Source of the DNA: Brevibacillus_H sp041920465
GTDB taxonomy: Bacteria; Bacillota; Bacilli; Brevibacillales; Brevibacillaceae
Direction: 5' to 3'
DNA: 64,000 nucleotides
NCBI GenBank assembly: GCA_041920465.1
Contig: JBHGXW010000020.1
Span: 124,001-188,000, forward strand
The notes beneath the pieces were generated by a model. The model worked only from the letters and a program-made list of their open reading frames with translations. It was not told the origin of the DNA and did no database searches. Positions 40,062-49,429 of this stretch are shown in pieces; within the stretch, counting starts at the first letter, position 1; each line of letters begins with the position of its first letter. Made by a program: the position numbers and the translations under genes.

Positions 40062-41504
40062 TTAATTGTCCTTCCGCACTAACAGTGAGCAACACTCCAC
40101 ATGCCCCGTATGCGGGAACATATCAACTGGCTGCACTTCTTTTAGTTCATACATATCGGATAGCAGTTTCAGATCACGGGCGAGCGTCGATGGGTTGCAG
40201 GAGACGTAGACGACGCGGGTTGGTTTCATTTGAAGGATGGTCGTCAGCAGGGCCTCGTCGCAGCCTTTGCGCGGTGGGTCGACGACAATGACGTCCGGGC
40301 GGATTCCCTGCTCCTTCCAGGCCGGAATCACTTCTTCCGCTGCTCCGACGGCAAAGGTGACGTTGGTGATGCCGTTTAGCTCGGCGTTGCGGTTGGCGTC
40401 GCGAATCGCTTCCGGTACGATCTCCACTCCGTAGACGTGCTTTGCCTTTTGGGCAAGGAATAAGGAGATTGTCCCGATCCCGCAGTAGGCGTCGATAACT
40501 GTCTCTGCCCCGTTGAGTCCGGCGTACTCCAAGGTTTTGTTGTAGAGAACCTCGGTCTGGGTCGGATTCACCTGATAGAATGAACGGGCGGAAATAGCGA
40601 AGCGAACAGGCCCAATCGTGTCGTAAATCACGTCGCTTCCCCATAACGTAACGGTGGTATCGCCGAAGATGACGTTGGTTTGTTGCGGATTGATGTTTTG
40701 CACAATGCTTTTTACCTGCGGAATCTGGGTACGGATCGCCTCAATCAGATGGTCACGTCCCGGAATAAAACTCTCGGTCGTAATCAGCACCACCATGATC
40801 TCCCCTGTGTTGGCGCCTACCCTTGACACCACATGGCGAAGCAAGCCTGTATGCTTCACCTCGTCGTACGGCTGGATGCCCAACTGCCCTGCCACCCGCT
40901 TGACGACGCGAACCACCTCATCGTTGGATTGGTGTTGAATCAGGCACTCGTCCATATCAATGATGCGGTGGGATTTCTCGGCGTAGAAGCCGCCGATCAG
41001 GCCGCCTTCCTCTTCACCGATTGGCACCTGTGCCTTGTTGCGGTAGCGCCACGGCTCCTGCATGCCCAGCGTAGGATGAACCGCGATGCCCATCCCTTCC
41101 AGATCAAAATCGCCTATGCGCTTTAAGTTATCCACGACAATCTGCCGTTTATGGCGAAGCTGTTCAGCATAGGATAAGTGCTGCAGCGAGCAGCCTCCGC
41201 ACTCCTTGAACAGCGGGCATGGCGGTTCAACACGTGTCTCGCTTGGTCGAATCACTTCCAGCAGACGGGCAAACCCGAAGTTTTTCTTCGTATGCTCTAC
41301 CTGAACACGCACCAGCTCGCCCGGTAGCGCTCCCTTGACAAACAAGGTATATCCCTCGTAGCGTCCAACTCCTGCTCCCTCGTGGTTTAAACCGTGAATC
41401 TCCAGTTCAAGCTCCTGTTCGTTTTGGACAGGATAACTGCGTTCTGACGCGGTTGGTTGTTGTGTGGTTTTACGCTTTTTTTTCGGCTTGGTTGCTTTTG
41501 ACAC
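40062..41504 (-). CDS. rlmCD: 23S rRNA (uracil-5-)-methyltransferase RlmCD
   Basis: 480 residues. N-terminal basic tail, TRAM domain (about 30-95), iron-sulfur cysteines in CPLFKECGGCSLQHL, SAM motif VIDAYCGIGTISLF, catalytic Cys in VYVSCNPSTLARD. It makes m5U in 23S rRNA. The last nine residues (CSLLVRKDN) come from the mobile element: the chromosomal tail is stranded at 31921-31962. Start GTG at 41504 (VSKATKPKKK) with AAAGGAG upstream; a longer frame would overlap dagK. Function is probably kept since the replacement tail is conserved in type. Confidence 0.95.
   Translation of the reverse strand: MSKATKPKKKRKTTQQPTASERSYPVQNEQELELEIHGLNHEGAGVGRYEGYTLFVKGALPGELVRVQVEHTKKNFGFARLLEVIRPSETRVEPPCPLFKECGGCSLQHLSYAEQLRHKRQIVVDNLKRIGDFDLEGMGIAVHPTLGMQEPWRYRNKAQVPIGEEEGGLIGGFYAEKSHRIIDMDECLIQHQSNDEVVRVVKRVAGQLGIQPYDEVKHTGLLRHVVSRVGANTGEIMVVLITTESFIPGRDHLIEAIRTQIPQVKSIVQNINPQQTNVIFGDTTVTLWGSDVIYDTIGPVRFAISARSFYQVNPTQTEVLYNKTLEYAGLNGAETVIDAYCGIGTISLFLAQKAKHVYGVEIVPEAIRDANRNAELNGITNVTFAVGAAEEVIPAWKEQGIRPDVIVVDPPRKGCDEALLTTILQMKPTRVVYVSCNPSTLARDLKLLSDMYELKEVQPVDMFPHTGHVECCSLLVRKDN
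40092..40109. repeat. Attachment site within rlmCD
   Basis: ACACTCCACATGCCCCGT, encoding TGHVEC on the minus strand, the second copy of the direct repeat at 31945-31962. Confidence 0.8.
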
Positions 41505-41527
41505 GAAACGATTTACTCCTTTGCTAG

Positions 41528-42424
41528 TTATGGGACAAATACCTGTAAATGGTTGTGCAGGGCGTGACATTCGCATGGCAGCTGCCCGCCCAGTTCTCCG
41601 TCCAGATTGAGTTGGATTTTGGTCTTCCCATTTGATGTCGCTTTTAGATAATCGGTTTGGAAGTAAAGGATGTTGGGATCTTTGAGATGTTCCCCTTTGA
41701 CTGCATGCGTCGATAGCCGGATGAATTCAGGCAGGCTCATTTTTTTCACGACGAGGCAGTCAAACTTCCCGTCCGACAAGTCGGCGTGCGGGGCAAGACG
41801 TTCAAAACCGCCGACGGAATGGCTGTTGGCAATGAGAAACATCATGATCTCGTCATCAATGACCACTTTATCCCGGGTCTCGATCCGTACGTGTGTAGGA
41901 TGGATAAATGGCAGTTTTTCCATTCCTTTGACATAATAGGCAAGCTGTCCGATCACGGTTTTCAGCTTGCTCGGGACCTCGTAGGTAAGTTCCGTCAACG
42001 AGCCGCCTCCCGCGATGTTGATGAAATAGCGTTGATTGATCCGGCCGATGTCAATCGGTTTGTTTCTGCCGTTGGCGATAATTTGCGCCGATAGGCTAAC
42101 TGATTTCGGGATACCGAGCGCTCTAGCGAAATCATTTGTTGTGCCTGAGGGAATAATGCCAAGTGCCGGACGGCGAGACTTTCCGGCAATGCCGTTCACC
42201 ACTTCGTAAATTGTTCCGTCTCCTCCGGCCGCTATGACAACGTCAAATCCGCGGCGGGCCGCTTCCTCTGCGGCCCGGGTCGCATCCCCTGTTCCTTTGG
42301 TAGCATAACATGAGGTCTCATAGCCGGCATCTTCCAAGATCTCCAGTATGTACGGCAGTTGGCGGCGGATTCCTTCCCGTCCCGAACTTGGATTGTAGAT
42401 GAGTCGTGTTTTTTTGATTTCCAC
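41528..42424 (-). CDS. dagK: Diacylglycerol kinase (DagK/YerQ-type lipid kinase)
   Basis: 298 residues. RLIYNPSSGRE at the start, the nucleotide-binding GGDGTIYEVVNG, PSGTTNDFARALGIP and the C-terminal NLDGE motif define the DagK family. It phosphorylates diacylglycerol so it can re-enter phospholipid synthesis, important where lipoteichoic acid is made. GTG at 42424 with GAAGGG upstream. It lies 23 nt from rlmCD, the usual pairing in bacilli. Confidence 0.94.
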   Translation of the reverse strand: MEIKKTRLIYNPSSGREGIRRQLPYILEILEDAGYETSCYATKGTGDATRAAEEAARRGFDVVIAAGGDGTIYEVVNGIAGKSRRPALGIIPSGTTNDFARALGIPKSVSLSAQIIANGRNKPIDIGRINQRYFINIAGGGSLTELTYEVPSKLKTVIGQLAYYVKGMEKLPFIHPTHVRIETRDKVVIDDEIMMFLIANSHSVGGFERLAPHADLSDGKFDCLVVKKMSLPEFIRLSTHAVKGEHLKDPNILYFQTDYLKATSNGKTKIQLNLDGELGGQLPCECHALHNHLQVFVP

Positions 42425-42603
42425 GCAATTCCCTTCTTCCGTCCAAACATTTCCGCAACCTCTTCTTTCCATCATATCCTGTATAGCCTTTTTTGGGAAT
42501 CGCTATGCCGGAAACTGGCGATTTCTGCTTTGTCTACCAGAAGGCGCATGGTAAGATAATGGGGGAGAAACCTATTATCTTGGTAGTCGTGGGAGTGGAT
42601 AAC

Positions 42604-43575
42604 GTGAATCAAGCTATTATTGCAGGAGTAGACCTTGGAGGAACCGCAATCAAAGTCGCCTTATTCGACACAACAGGCAAAATGCTGGCCAAGACACAGG
42701 AGCCAACACCTGTGGCAAAGGGTGTAGACGGTATTATTGAGACGATTCATCAGGTTGTGCAGCGCTTGATCAATCAACTTACCATAGATGATGGCGTAAA
42801 ATTACTTGGAATTGGCATTGGCGTACCCGGCTTCGTCGACGAAAAGACAGGTGTCGTTTTCGAAGCGGTAAACCTGCATTGGAAAGACGTGCCTCTGCGC
42901 GACAAGCTGGAACAGATCGCACAGGTTCCGGTTTATATCGGCAATGACGCAAACAACGCTGCTTTAGGCGAAATGTGGCAGGGGGCCGGACAAGGAGCCT
43001 CTGACCTTGTTGCCATTACGCTTGGCACCGGTGTTGGCGGCGGAGTTATTGTCAACGGCCGAGTGATTCAAGGTGTAACCGGAGCAGGCGGCGAAATTGG
43101 CCATATCACGGTGGAACCGAATGACGGCCCTGCTTGCAACTGCGGCAAAACAGGCTGTCTGGAAACATACGCCTCTGCAACAGCTATTATTCGGGAAGGG
43201 GTACGGGCAGCCAAGGAACAAACAAGCCCAATTTTGGCAGAGCGGTTTAGCGCCCAAGGTTCTCTCGGCGCCAAAGACGTATTTGACGCCGCTCTTGCCG
43301 GTGACCAGGCGGCTCTTGCGATTATTGACCAATCCGCCTATTATTTGGGCCTGGGACTTTCCCATCTGGCCAATATCCTGAACCCGGCCAAAATCGTAAT
43401 CGGCGGCGGCGTATCGGCAGCTGGCGATTTCCTGTTTGACCGCGTGCGTCAATCGTTCAAACAATTTGCTCTGCCGATTGCCTACAATGCTTGCGAAATT
43501 CTGCCCGCCACAACCGGGAACGACGCGGGTGTAATCGGGGCAGCATGGCTCGTTTATTCTAGACATCACACTTAA
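42604..43575 (+). CDS. ROK-family glucokinase
   Basis: 323 residues. DLGGTAIKVALFD (ATP-binding), IGNDANNAALGEMWQGAG (sugar site), and the zinc motif CNCGKTGCLE. Family enzymes phosphorylate glucose with ATP; this matches GlkA/GlcK-type. GTG at 42604 preceded by GGGAGTGG; the open frame extends upstream without that feature. Divergent from dagK; followed by a strong terminator. Confidence 0.9.
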   Translation: MNQAIIAGVDLGGTAIKVALFDTTGKMLAKTQEPTPVAKGVDGIIETIHQVVQRLINQLTIDDGVKLLGIGIGVPGFVDEKTGVVFEAVNLHWKDVPLRDKLEQIAQVPVYIGNDANNAALGEMWQGAGQGASDLVAITLGTGVGGGVIVNGRVIQGVTGAGGEIGHITVEPNDGPACNCGKTGCLETYASATAIIREGVRAAKEQTSPILAERFSAQGSLGAKDVFDAALAGDQAALAIIDQSAYYLGLGLSHLANILNPAKIVIGGGVSAAGDFLFDRVRQSFKQFALPIAYNACEILPATTGNDAGVIGAAWLVYSRHHT

Positions 43576-43600
43576 AAAGCCGGAACATCCGGCTTTTTTT
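43575..43600 (+). terminator. Terminator of the ROK kinase gene
   Basis: AAAAGCCGG and CCGGCTTTT, 9-bp stem with 5-nt loop, then a T run. Confidence 0.88.
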
Positions 43601-43686
43601 CGTGTCAGCGCGGTCATGCTCGATGTATCCGTGTCAGCCTAATCACAGGGCACGGCACTTTTGGCTGACTGACTCGGACGTCGCGT

Positions 43687-44583
43687 TTAGCCGCGATCTA
43701 CAGTCGGTTGGGCTGGTTTGGAGCGAGCCATTACAACCAGCATCGATCCGGCCAAAACTGCCAACCCGCCAAGCAACTGCAGGCTGGTTAAATGTTCTCT
43801 CAGCAATGCGGTTGACAGCAGGATGGTAACAACCGGTTCTACCGTGCTGAGAATGGAAGACTTGGTGGATCCGATTACTTCCAACCCTTTGAAAAAGGTG
43901 AACATAGACAATACCGTTGAAACCAGCGCGATCCCGATCAGTGCCAACCATGCTTGAGCTTGAATATGGAAATCAAGCGTACCTGTAGAGAAGCCGATGG
44001 TGAAGAACGAAAGCGAAGCGAACAAGCTGATGAACGCGGTGGCAAACAAGGGCGGAATGTCCTTGATCAGATGGTTCCCCGTCACAATGTACAAGGCATA
44101 GACAACCGCTGCCGTCAGGGCAAACAACACTCCGGTCAGGTTAACCTGCCCAAAGGAGGTGCCCAGGATCATCGTCAACCCGACAAGCGACAAAAGGATG
44201 GATGTTACGGTCTGTTTGGTAAGCGGTTCTTTCTCCACAAAAAACGCAAGAATGGCTACATAGACCGGGAATGTGTACAAAAGCAAAGCAGCAAGCGACG
44301 CCGGAATGTAAGATACAGCCGAGAAATAGGAAAATGATTGGGCGGTATACATGACTGCACCCATCAGCACCAGGGATAAGAGCTGTTTCCGGTTAATTTG
44401 CCAGCGTGTGTTTGTCACCCCGATCACCAGGAAAAAGAGGACCGCCGCCAGCAGAAACCGGAGGGCAAGCAACGAAACGATCTGAAATCCGCCCTGATAC
44501 GCATAAACGGCAAAAATGGGCATAAATCCGAACGCTGCCGCAGATAAAACTACATATAGAACCCCCATATAAAAGCGATTCAA
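43687..44583 (-). CDS. EamA/DMT-family transporter
   Basis: 298 residues, about 10 membrane segments in two EamA repeats (first repeat includes SYFSAVSYIPASLAALLLYT; second includes GLEVIGSTKSSILSTVEPV). Family exports metabolites or amino acids; substrate unknown. TTG at 44583 after GGGAGAGG chosen; another TTG lies 21 nt upstream and an ATG 15 nt downstream. Confidence 0.88.
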   Translation of the reverse strand: MNRFYMGVLYVVLSAAAFGFMPIFAVYAYQGGFQIVSLLALRFLLAAVLFFLVIGVTNTRWQINRKQLLSLVLMGAVMYTAQSFSYFSAVSYIPASLAALLLYTFPVYVAILAFFVEKEPLTKQTVTSILLSLVGLTMILGTSFGQVNLTGVLFALTAAVVYALYIVTGNHLIKDIPPLFATAFISLFASLSFFTIGFSTGTLDFHIQAQAWLALIGIALVSTVLSMFTFFKGLEVIGSTKSSILSTVEPVVTILLSTALLREHLTSLQLLGGLAVLAGSMLVVMARSKPAQPTVDRG

Positions 44584-44673
44584 AACCTCTCCCACCTTTA
44601 CCAAGCTTTTCCCCTAAGTATTCAAACAATCTCTAAGTCTTCTCACTATGATTCATCATTTGCGAGTCAAAAT

Positions 44674-45858
44674 TTACCGGACAAATACGCCCTCCCGCCG
44701 GAAGAAACGGGCAGCCAACCAGATGGCCATAGCCACATAACAAAACGACGAGCTGATTGCTCCAAGGACATGCAGAGGATCCAAGTCGCCATAAAAGACC
44801 TCCTTGAAAACGGCTGCGCCGTTAAAGACCGGCAAGAGAAAATAATAACCGGGAACATCAGCCGGATTGAGCGGCATCAGCATGTAAGAAGGAACACCAG
44901 CAAGAATGGCTACCGGAGTCATAAAAGTTTGGGCCTCCTTAAATGATTTGGCGCTGGAACTGATCGCCAGTTCCACTCCTGCAAACATCGCCGCTAACAA
45001 GACAATCATCAGCAAAAGCACCAGGATTGATACCGGGCTGAAAAAGCCAAAGGAAAGGCCGGATTCGTGCGTACCCAACGGTGATAAGGAGTAAACTACA
45101 GACAAGCTGACCAGCGAGGCTGTCGCACTTATCATGCTCATGATCATCGTGGCAAGCAGCTTGGCAATCAGAATATGGCTGCCAGGAATCGGCGCGCTGA
45201 GCAGGACTTCCAGCGTTCCTCTTTCCTTTTCTCCTGCAATCAGATCGGTTGCCGCCGGGATGCCGCCTGAAGCAAGCGAAAGCATCAGCATCAAAGGGAT
45301 AATCGTGGCAAGCATGCTGCCCGTCATTCTTTCTTCACTTGCTATGCTTGTCGCCTTGATCTCAATCGGATGGATTGATTGACGGGTTAGGCCAACCGCT
45401 TTCAGCCGTTTGTCTGCCACATCTTGTTCATACTTCTTTACCGCTTCCTCAATCACGCCGCGGGCATAGCTTGATTTCTGATTGGAAGGGTCGTACCAGA
45501 TCGAAATGGTCACTTTTTGCTGGAGCCGAAGCATGTGGTCAACGTCAGACGGAATCTTGACAATAGCCCGAATCTCTGATTTTTGCAGCGCCTGCATCGG
45601 ATTGGAATCGCTCACAAGCTTTATGCCGGGTGTCCTCAAAAGCTTCTGTGCGAGCGGATGCTGCTCATCTCCTTGTATCGCAATCGGAATATTTGTTTTC
45701 GCATCTTGCTCCACTCCGCTGATAGCCGTCCCCAAAAGGAAAAAGACCGTGGGAATGACGATGATCGGAATTACAAATGCGCCAATCCACGTCTTGCGGT
45801 CACGCAGCAGATCGGTAAATTCTTTGCGAAAGACAATACCGGCGAGCCGGGTTATCAT
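44674..45858 (-). CDS. natB: ABC-2 type permease (NatB-like)
   Basis: 394 residues. N-terminal membrane segment (20-45), a large extracytoplasmic domain (45-180), then five to six segments; AGEKERGTLEVLLSAPI is the signature loop of NatB/YhaP permeases. With the ATPase overlapping upstream by 4 nt (ATGA) it forms an exporter resembling the sodium extruder NatAB. Actual substrate is inferred from family only. Confidence 0.87.
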   Translation of the reverse strand: MITRLAGIVFRKEFTDLLRDRKTWIGAFVIPIIVIPTVFFLLGTAISGVEQDAKTNIPIAIQGDEQHPLAQKLLRTPGIKLVSDSNPMQALQKSEIRAIVKIPSDVDHMLRLQQKVTISIWYDPSNQKSSYARGVIEEAVKKYEQDVADKRLKAVGLTRQSIHPIEIKATSIASEERMTGSMLATIIPLMLMLSLASGGIPAATDLIAGEKERGTLEVLLSAPIPGSHILIAKLLATMIMSMISATASLVSLSVVYSLSPLGTHESGLSFGFFSPVSILVLLLMIVLLAAMFAGVELAISSSAKSFKEAQTFMTPVAILAGVPSYMLMPLNPADVPGYYFLLPVFNGAAVFKEVFYGDLDPLHVLGAISSSFCYVAMAIWLAARFFRREGVFVR

Positions 45859-46583
45859 CTCTGATCCCCTCCCACCAGATGCATGAAAATCTCGTCCAGA
45901 TCAGTCATCCGGCACGTCTCCCGCAGCTCGGATACAGTTCCGCTGTAAAGCTGTTTTCCCTTATGCAGGACCACGATACGGCCGCACAGCTTCTCCACCT
46001 CAGCCATGTTGTGGCTGGAAAAAAGAATGGTTTTCCCTTCATCCCTTAGCTTCTCCATCAGCTTGCGAAATACATGGGCTGCTGTCACATCAAGGCCGGT
46101 TGTCGGCTCGTCAAACAGGATCACCTGCGGATCGTGAACGAGGGCGCGGGCAATCGCTACCTTTTGCTTCATGCCTCTGGAGAATGGCCCGACCCGACGA
46201 TCCAAAAAATCCTCCATTCCCAAAATCTCGCTTAATTGATTTACTCTTCGTGCCAAATGATCTCCTGCAAGCCCGTACAGCTTGCCAAAGTATTGGATAT
46301 TCTCCCGTGCCGTAAGCCGTGCATACAGCCCGACGTCACCGCCAAACAAAAGGCCGATTTGTTTTTGTACCGACATCGATTCAGTCCGTACCGAAAAACC
46401 GTTGACGCGAATGTCTCCATCACTGGGAGCAAGCAGCGTCGCCACCATCCGCATCGTCGTGGTTTTGCCCGCTCCGTTCTCTCCCAGCAACCCTAGCACT
46501 TCTCCCGGAAGTACGCTAAAAGAGAGCCGGTCAACCGCGACAAATGAGCCAAAACGCTTGCTAACGGAAAGAAGCTCAATCAT
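45855..46583 (-). CDS. natA: ABC transporter ATPase (NatA-like)
   Basis: 242 residues. Walker A GENGAGKTTT, signature SRGMKQKVAIARALVHDP (degenerate LSGGQ), Walker B VILFDEPTTGLD, switch His in SSHN. Works with the NatB-like permease. ATG at 46583 after GGAGAG; an upstream open frame is not used. Confidence 0.9.
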   Translation of the reverse strand: MIELLSVSKRFGSFVAVDRLSFSVLPGEVLGLLGENGAGKTTTMRMVATLLAPSDGDIRVNGFSVRTESMSVQKQIGLLFGGDVGLYARLTARENIQYFGKLYGLAGDHLARRVNQLSEILGMEDFLDRRVGPFSRGMKQKVAIARALVHDPQVILFDEPTTGLDVTAAHVFRKLMEKLRDEGKTILFSSHNMAEVEKLCGRIVVLHKGKQLYSGTVSELRETCRMTDLDEIFMHLVGGDQR

Positions 46584-46659
46584 AGCCCACTCTCCTTTCA
46601 TTATGCCTGATCCAGGTTGCGCGAGAATCCCTGCCAATCCGCCAACAATATGAGTGAAA

Positions 46660-46685
46660 GGATCTCTCTTTTTTCCGAGAGATCC
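46660..46685 (-). terminator. Terminator between cbiX-like and natA genes
   Basis: GGATCTCTC and GAGAGATCC, 9-bp stem with 8-nt loop, 3 nt after the chelatase stop. Confidence 0.8.
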
Positions 46686-46687
46686 CT

Positions 46688-47461
46688 CTACATCATTTTT
46701 GGATAAAACTTGCCAAGCTCCCGGTCAATCACATCCTGCAGCCAGCGGGTGACATTGGGATGCGGCAGATAACTTTTGCCGTTGTATACATAAGAGAGTC
46801 CTTCCAATCGGGAGGGTATGACCCGCTTGGTAAAATATCCTTCACTTAAAAAAAGCGGAATGACAATGGTGCGGTTTTTCCGTGTCACAGCTTGGGCGCG
46901 TTTGTGAAGATTGTCCGGATGAAGTGTTCCGTAGCTCGCTCCTTTTAATTTCAAACGCCCGCGAAGCGTTACGGCCAGCCGCTTCAGCACCGCTTCCCAT
47001 TTGGCGTGATAAACGCCTTCATCTGCTCCGTGCCCGACCAAGAGCAGCACTTCTTCATCCGGATTGACTGACAGTTCCCGGATGCGCTGCTCCACAATAT
47101 CAACAATCAACGGGTGATCATCCATCGGTGGACAGTAGATGATTTCGGCCTCAGTCAGAATCGGGCTGATCTCTTCGTCAAACATAACCTGATCAGCTTT
47201 TATGACGCCGAGCAAACAGCCAATCTCATCGATATGCGTGCTGCCGGAAGCGACAAACAGCGGAATGGCGATGATGCGCTCAACGCCTTTTCTCTCCAGT
47301 TCTCGTACGCCGTCCTCTATCAAGCGGCCTTTTACCATCTCCAGAAAACAGACCGTAATCGGCACATTCGTGTTGATTCGGGACACAGCTTCATCTACCA
47401 TCTCTACCCAAGAAGCGCTGCTCGATCCGTGCCCGATGATCAAAACCCCTGTTTTTTTCAT
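46688..47461 (-). CDS. Tandem CbiX-type sirohydrochlorin chelatase
   Basis: 257 residues, two homologous halves: GVLIIGHGSSSASWVEMV (1-25) and LLLVGHGADEGVYHAKW (about 140). Each has the metal-binding His in GHG. Such proteins insert Co, Fe or Ni into sirohydrochlorin for B12 or siroheme, or a related tetrapyrrole. No other tetrapyrrole genes are next to it, so metal specificity is open. AGGAG before ATG. Confidence 0.85.
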   Translation of the reverse strand: MKKTGVLIIGHGSSSASWVEMVDEAVSRINTNVPITVCFLEMVKGRLIEDGVRELERKGVERIIAIPLFVASGSTHIDEIGCLLGVIKADQVMFDEEISPILTEAEIIYCPPMDDHPLIVDIVEQRIRELSVNPDEEVLLLVGHGADEGVYHAKWEAVLKRLAVTLRGRLKLKGASYGTLHPDNLHKRAQAVTRKNRTIVIPLFLSEGYFTKRVIPSRLEGLSYVYNGKSYLPHPNVTRWLQDVIDRELGKFYPKMM

Positions 47462-47493
47462 GCTTGCTCCTCACTTTATGCCAGTGTCAGGCA

Positions 47494-47838
47494 TTACAGA
47501 ACACGTCCGTACTTTTCTTTGAATGAAGCGGTAGAGAAGTTATCAAACAGTGCCAGAAAAGGCTTTTCATCGTTAAAGTAGTGTCTGCTTTCCTTAACAT
47601 TAGGGAATTTCTCCAAGAATAACAAGGCAGCCATTTTGTTGACCGGAATTCCCTCTTTCTCCTGATCGTAGATACCCTTTTCCGCCAGAACCGTCGCGAA
47701 GTAGCGAACATAGGTGACGGTAAGCTCTTTTGTCTCTTTGCCTGTTTGATAGGTTACAGTGGAACGATCGAATGTATCGGAAGGTGAACCGCCTTTTCCG
47801 GCTGGAAGGCTTTCACCCGTAACAGATAAGATTTGCAT
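47494..47838 (-). CDS. Conserved hypothetical protein
   Basis: 114 residues (MQILSVTGESLPAGKGGSPS...). Soluble, beta-rich start and helical middle (NKMAALLFLEKF), no signal peptide, Cys-free. Family not recognised. AGGAG 12 nt before the ATG. It is 32 nt from the chelatase gene and could be cotranscribed. Confidence 0.75.
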   Translation of the reverse strand: MQILSVTGESLPAGKGGSPSDTFDRSTVTYQTGKETKELTVTYVRYFATVLAEKGIYDQEKEGIPVNKMAALLFLEKFPNVKESRHYFNDEKPFLALFDNFSTASFKEKYGRVL

Positions 47839-47942
47839 AACGGTTAGTCACTCCTTCTAACGATTTCCATCATCATTATAGGATAGTTCGCGTTTCTCCA
47901 CAAACCATTTGGCACTTCAAAGTGCATTAGAAGAGGTGAAAA

Positions 47943-47970
47943 AACGCTCCCGAGATTGCTCGGAAGCGTT
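47943..47970 (-). terminator. Terminator of the gatCAB operon
   Basis: AACGCT/AGCGTT with CCGAG/CTCGG (one mismatch), 4-nt loop, T run on the minus strand; 13 nt after gatB. Confidence 0.85.
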
Positions 47971-47982
47971 CTTGTTCAATGG

Positions 47983-49416
47983 TTACAGCTTCTCTATCGC
48001 TTCCAGAATCAGCTTGTTTACCAATCCCGGATTTGCTTTTCCTTTGGTTTGTTTCATCATTTGGCCGACCAGGAAGCCTACTGCCCGTTCATTACCTGCC
48101 CGGTAATCCTGAATGGCTTGCGGATTGGCGGCAATCACTTCGTCAACAAGGCGCTTCAGCTCGCCCTCATCGCTGATTTGCACCAGCCCTTTCTCTTCCA
48201 CAATCTTGGCAGGTTCTTTGCCGGTTTCCACCATTTCTTTGAAGACCGTTTTGGCGATTTTGGTAGAGATTGTTCCTTTTTCGATCAACTTGACCATCTC
48301 TCCCAAGCCCTCAGGCGTAAGCTTCACGTCTTTCAGCTCCAGGTTGTTGGCATTCAAGTAACCGAACAACTCACCCATCAGCCAGTTGGCAACCGCTTTC
48401 GGATCGGCTCCGGTGGCAACCGCTTGGTCAAAGAAATCAGCCGACTCTTTGGAGATGGTGATAACGCCAGCATCGATGCTGGACAGCCCGTACTGGTTGA
48501 TATAACGGGCTTGGCGGGCGTCAGGAAGCTCCGGAATGGAAGCTTTCACCTGCTCAATCCACTCTTCGGAGATCAGCATTCGGACAAGGTCAGGGTCCGG
48601 GAAGTAGCGGTAGTCGTGTGCTTCTTCTTTGGAACGCATCACGATGGTTTTGCGGCCGCCCTCATCCCAGCGGCGTGTCTCCTGTGTAATCTTGCCTCCG
48701 GAGAGCACCACTTGGCGCTGCCGTTCCACTTCATACTCCAACCCAAGCTGAACATTGCGGAAGGAGTTCATGTTTTTCAGCTCTGTCTTGGTGCCTAATT
48801 CCTTTTGGCCAACAGGGCGGATGGAGACGTTGGCATCGCAGCGCAAGGAGCCTTGTTCCATCTTCACATCAGAAACTCCCGTGTACTGCAGGATAGACTT
48901 CAGTTTTTCCAGATACGCTTTCGCTTCTTCGGGGGAACTGATATCCGGCTCGGAAACGATTTCTACCAGCGGAACCCCGACACGGTTGTAGTCTACGAGA
49001 GTGCCGCCATAGTCGGCATGGGTCAGCTTACCCGCATCTTCTTCCAGGTGCAGGCGATTGATCCGAATCCGTTTTTTCTCGCCGTTTACTTCGATTTCGA
49101 TCCAGCCGTTCTTTCCGATCGGCTGGTCGTACTGGGAAATCTGGTACGCTTTGGGCAGGTCAGGATAGAAGTAGTTTTTCCGGTCGAACTTGGTTTCGCG
49201 GGAAATTTCACAGTTCAAGGCAAGCGCCGCTTTCATCGCGAACTCAACCGCACGCTTGTTCACTACCGGCAGCACGCCTGGATGACCTAAGCATATGGGA
49301 CATGTATGAGTATTCGGCGGTGCTCCGAATTCCGTCGGGCAGCCGCAGAAAATTTTACTGTTCGTCGATAGCTCGGCATGGACTTCCAAACCGATCACTG
49401 TTTCAAACTTCGTCAT
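47983..49416 (-). CDS. gatB: Aspartyl/glutamyl-tRNA amidotransferase subunit B
   Basis: 477 residues. FETVIGLEVHAELSTNSKIFCGC start, zinc Cys in TCPICLGHPGVLP, RIGIPLVEI-like VGVPLVEIVSEPD, C-terminal YqeY tail with VGFLVGQMMK. With GatA and GatC it converts Glu-tRNA(Gln) or Asp-tRNA(Asn) to the amide form. ATG at 49416 after GGGGGGAA. Confidence 0.97.
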   Translation of the reverse strand: MTKFETVIGLEVHAELSTNSKIFCGCPTEFGAPPNTHTCPICLGHPGVLPVVNKRAVEFAMKAALALNCEISRETKFDRKNYFYPDLPKAYQISQYDQPIGKNGWIEIEVNGEKKRIRINRLHLEEDAGKLTHADYGGTLVDYNRVGVPLVEIVSEPDISSPEEAKAYLEKLKSILQYTGVSDVKMEQGSLRCDANVSIRPVGQKELGTKTELKNMNSFRNVQLGLEYEVERQRQVVLSGGKITQETRRWDEGGRKTIVMRSKEEAHDYRYFPDPDLVRMLISEEWIEQVKASIPELPDARQARYINQYGLSSIDAGVITISKESADFFDQAVATGADPKAVANWLMGELFGYLNANNLELKDVKLTPEGLGEMVKLIEKGTISTKIAKTVFKEMVETGKEPAKIVEEKGLVQISDEGELKRLVDEVIAANPQAIQDYRAGNERAVGFLVGQMMKQTKGKANPGLVNKLILEAIEKL

Positions 49417-49429
49417 GTTCTTCCCCCCC

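Larger units (their letters stand above)
31945..40109. mobile_element. Integrated element in the 3' end of rlmCD (about 8.2 kb)
   Basis: Bounded by the direct repeat ACACTCCACATGCCCCGT. It contains a serine recombinase, small excisionase-type proteins, a Rep-like initiator, a phosphosulfolactate phosphatase, a peptide/MFS/HExxH operon and remnants of a tyrosine integrase and an Mrr nuclease. No conjugation genes are seen, so it is more like a mobilisable or satellite element than a full ICE. Remnants of a tyrosine integrase raise the question of which enzyme made the present junctions: an 18-bp identity is longer than most serine-integrase cores and fits a tyrosine integrase. 3' ends of this gene (rum) are known ICE sites in streptococci. 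Confidence 0.8.

Noticed and set aside
43097..43617. ORFs antisense to the ROK kinase
   Set aside because: Shadows of a well supported kinase, no independent signals.
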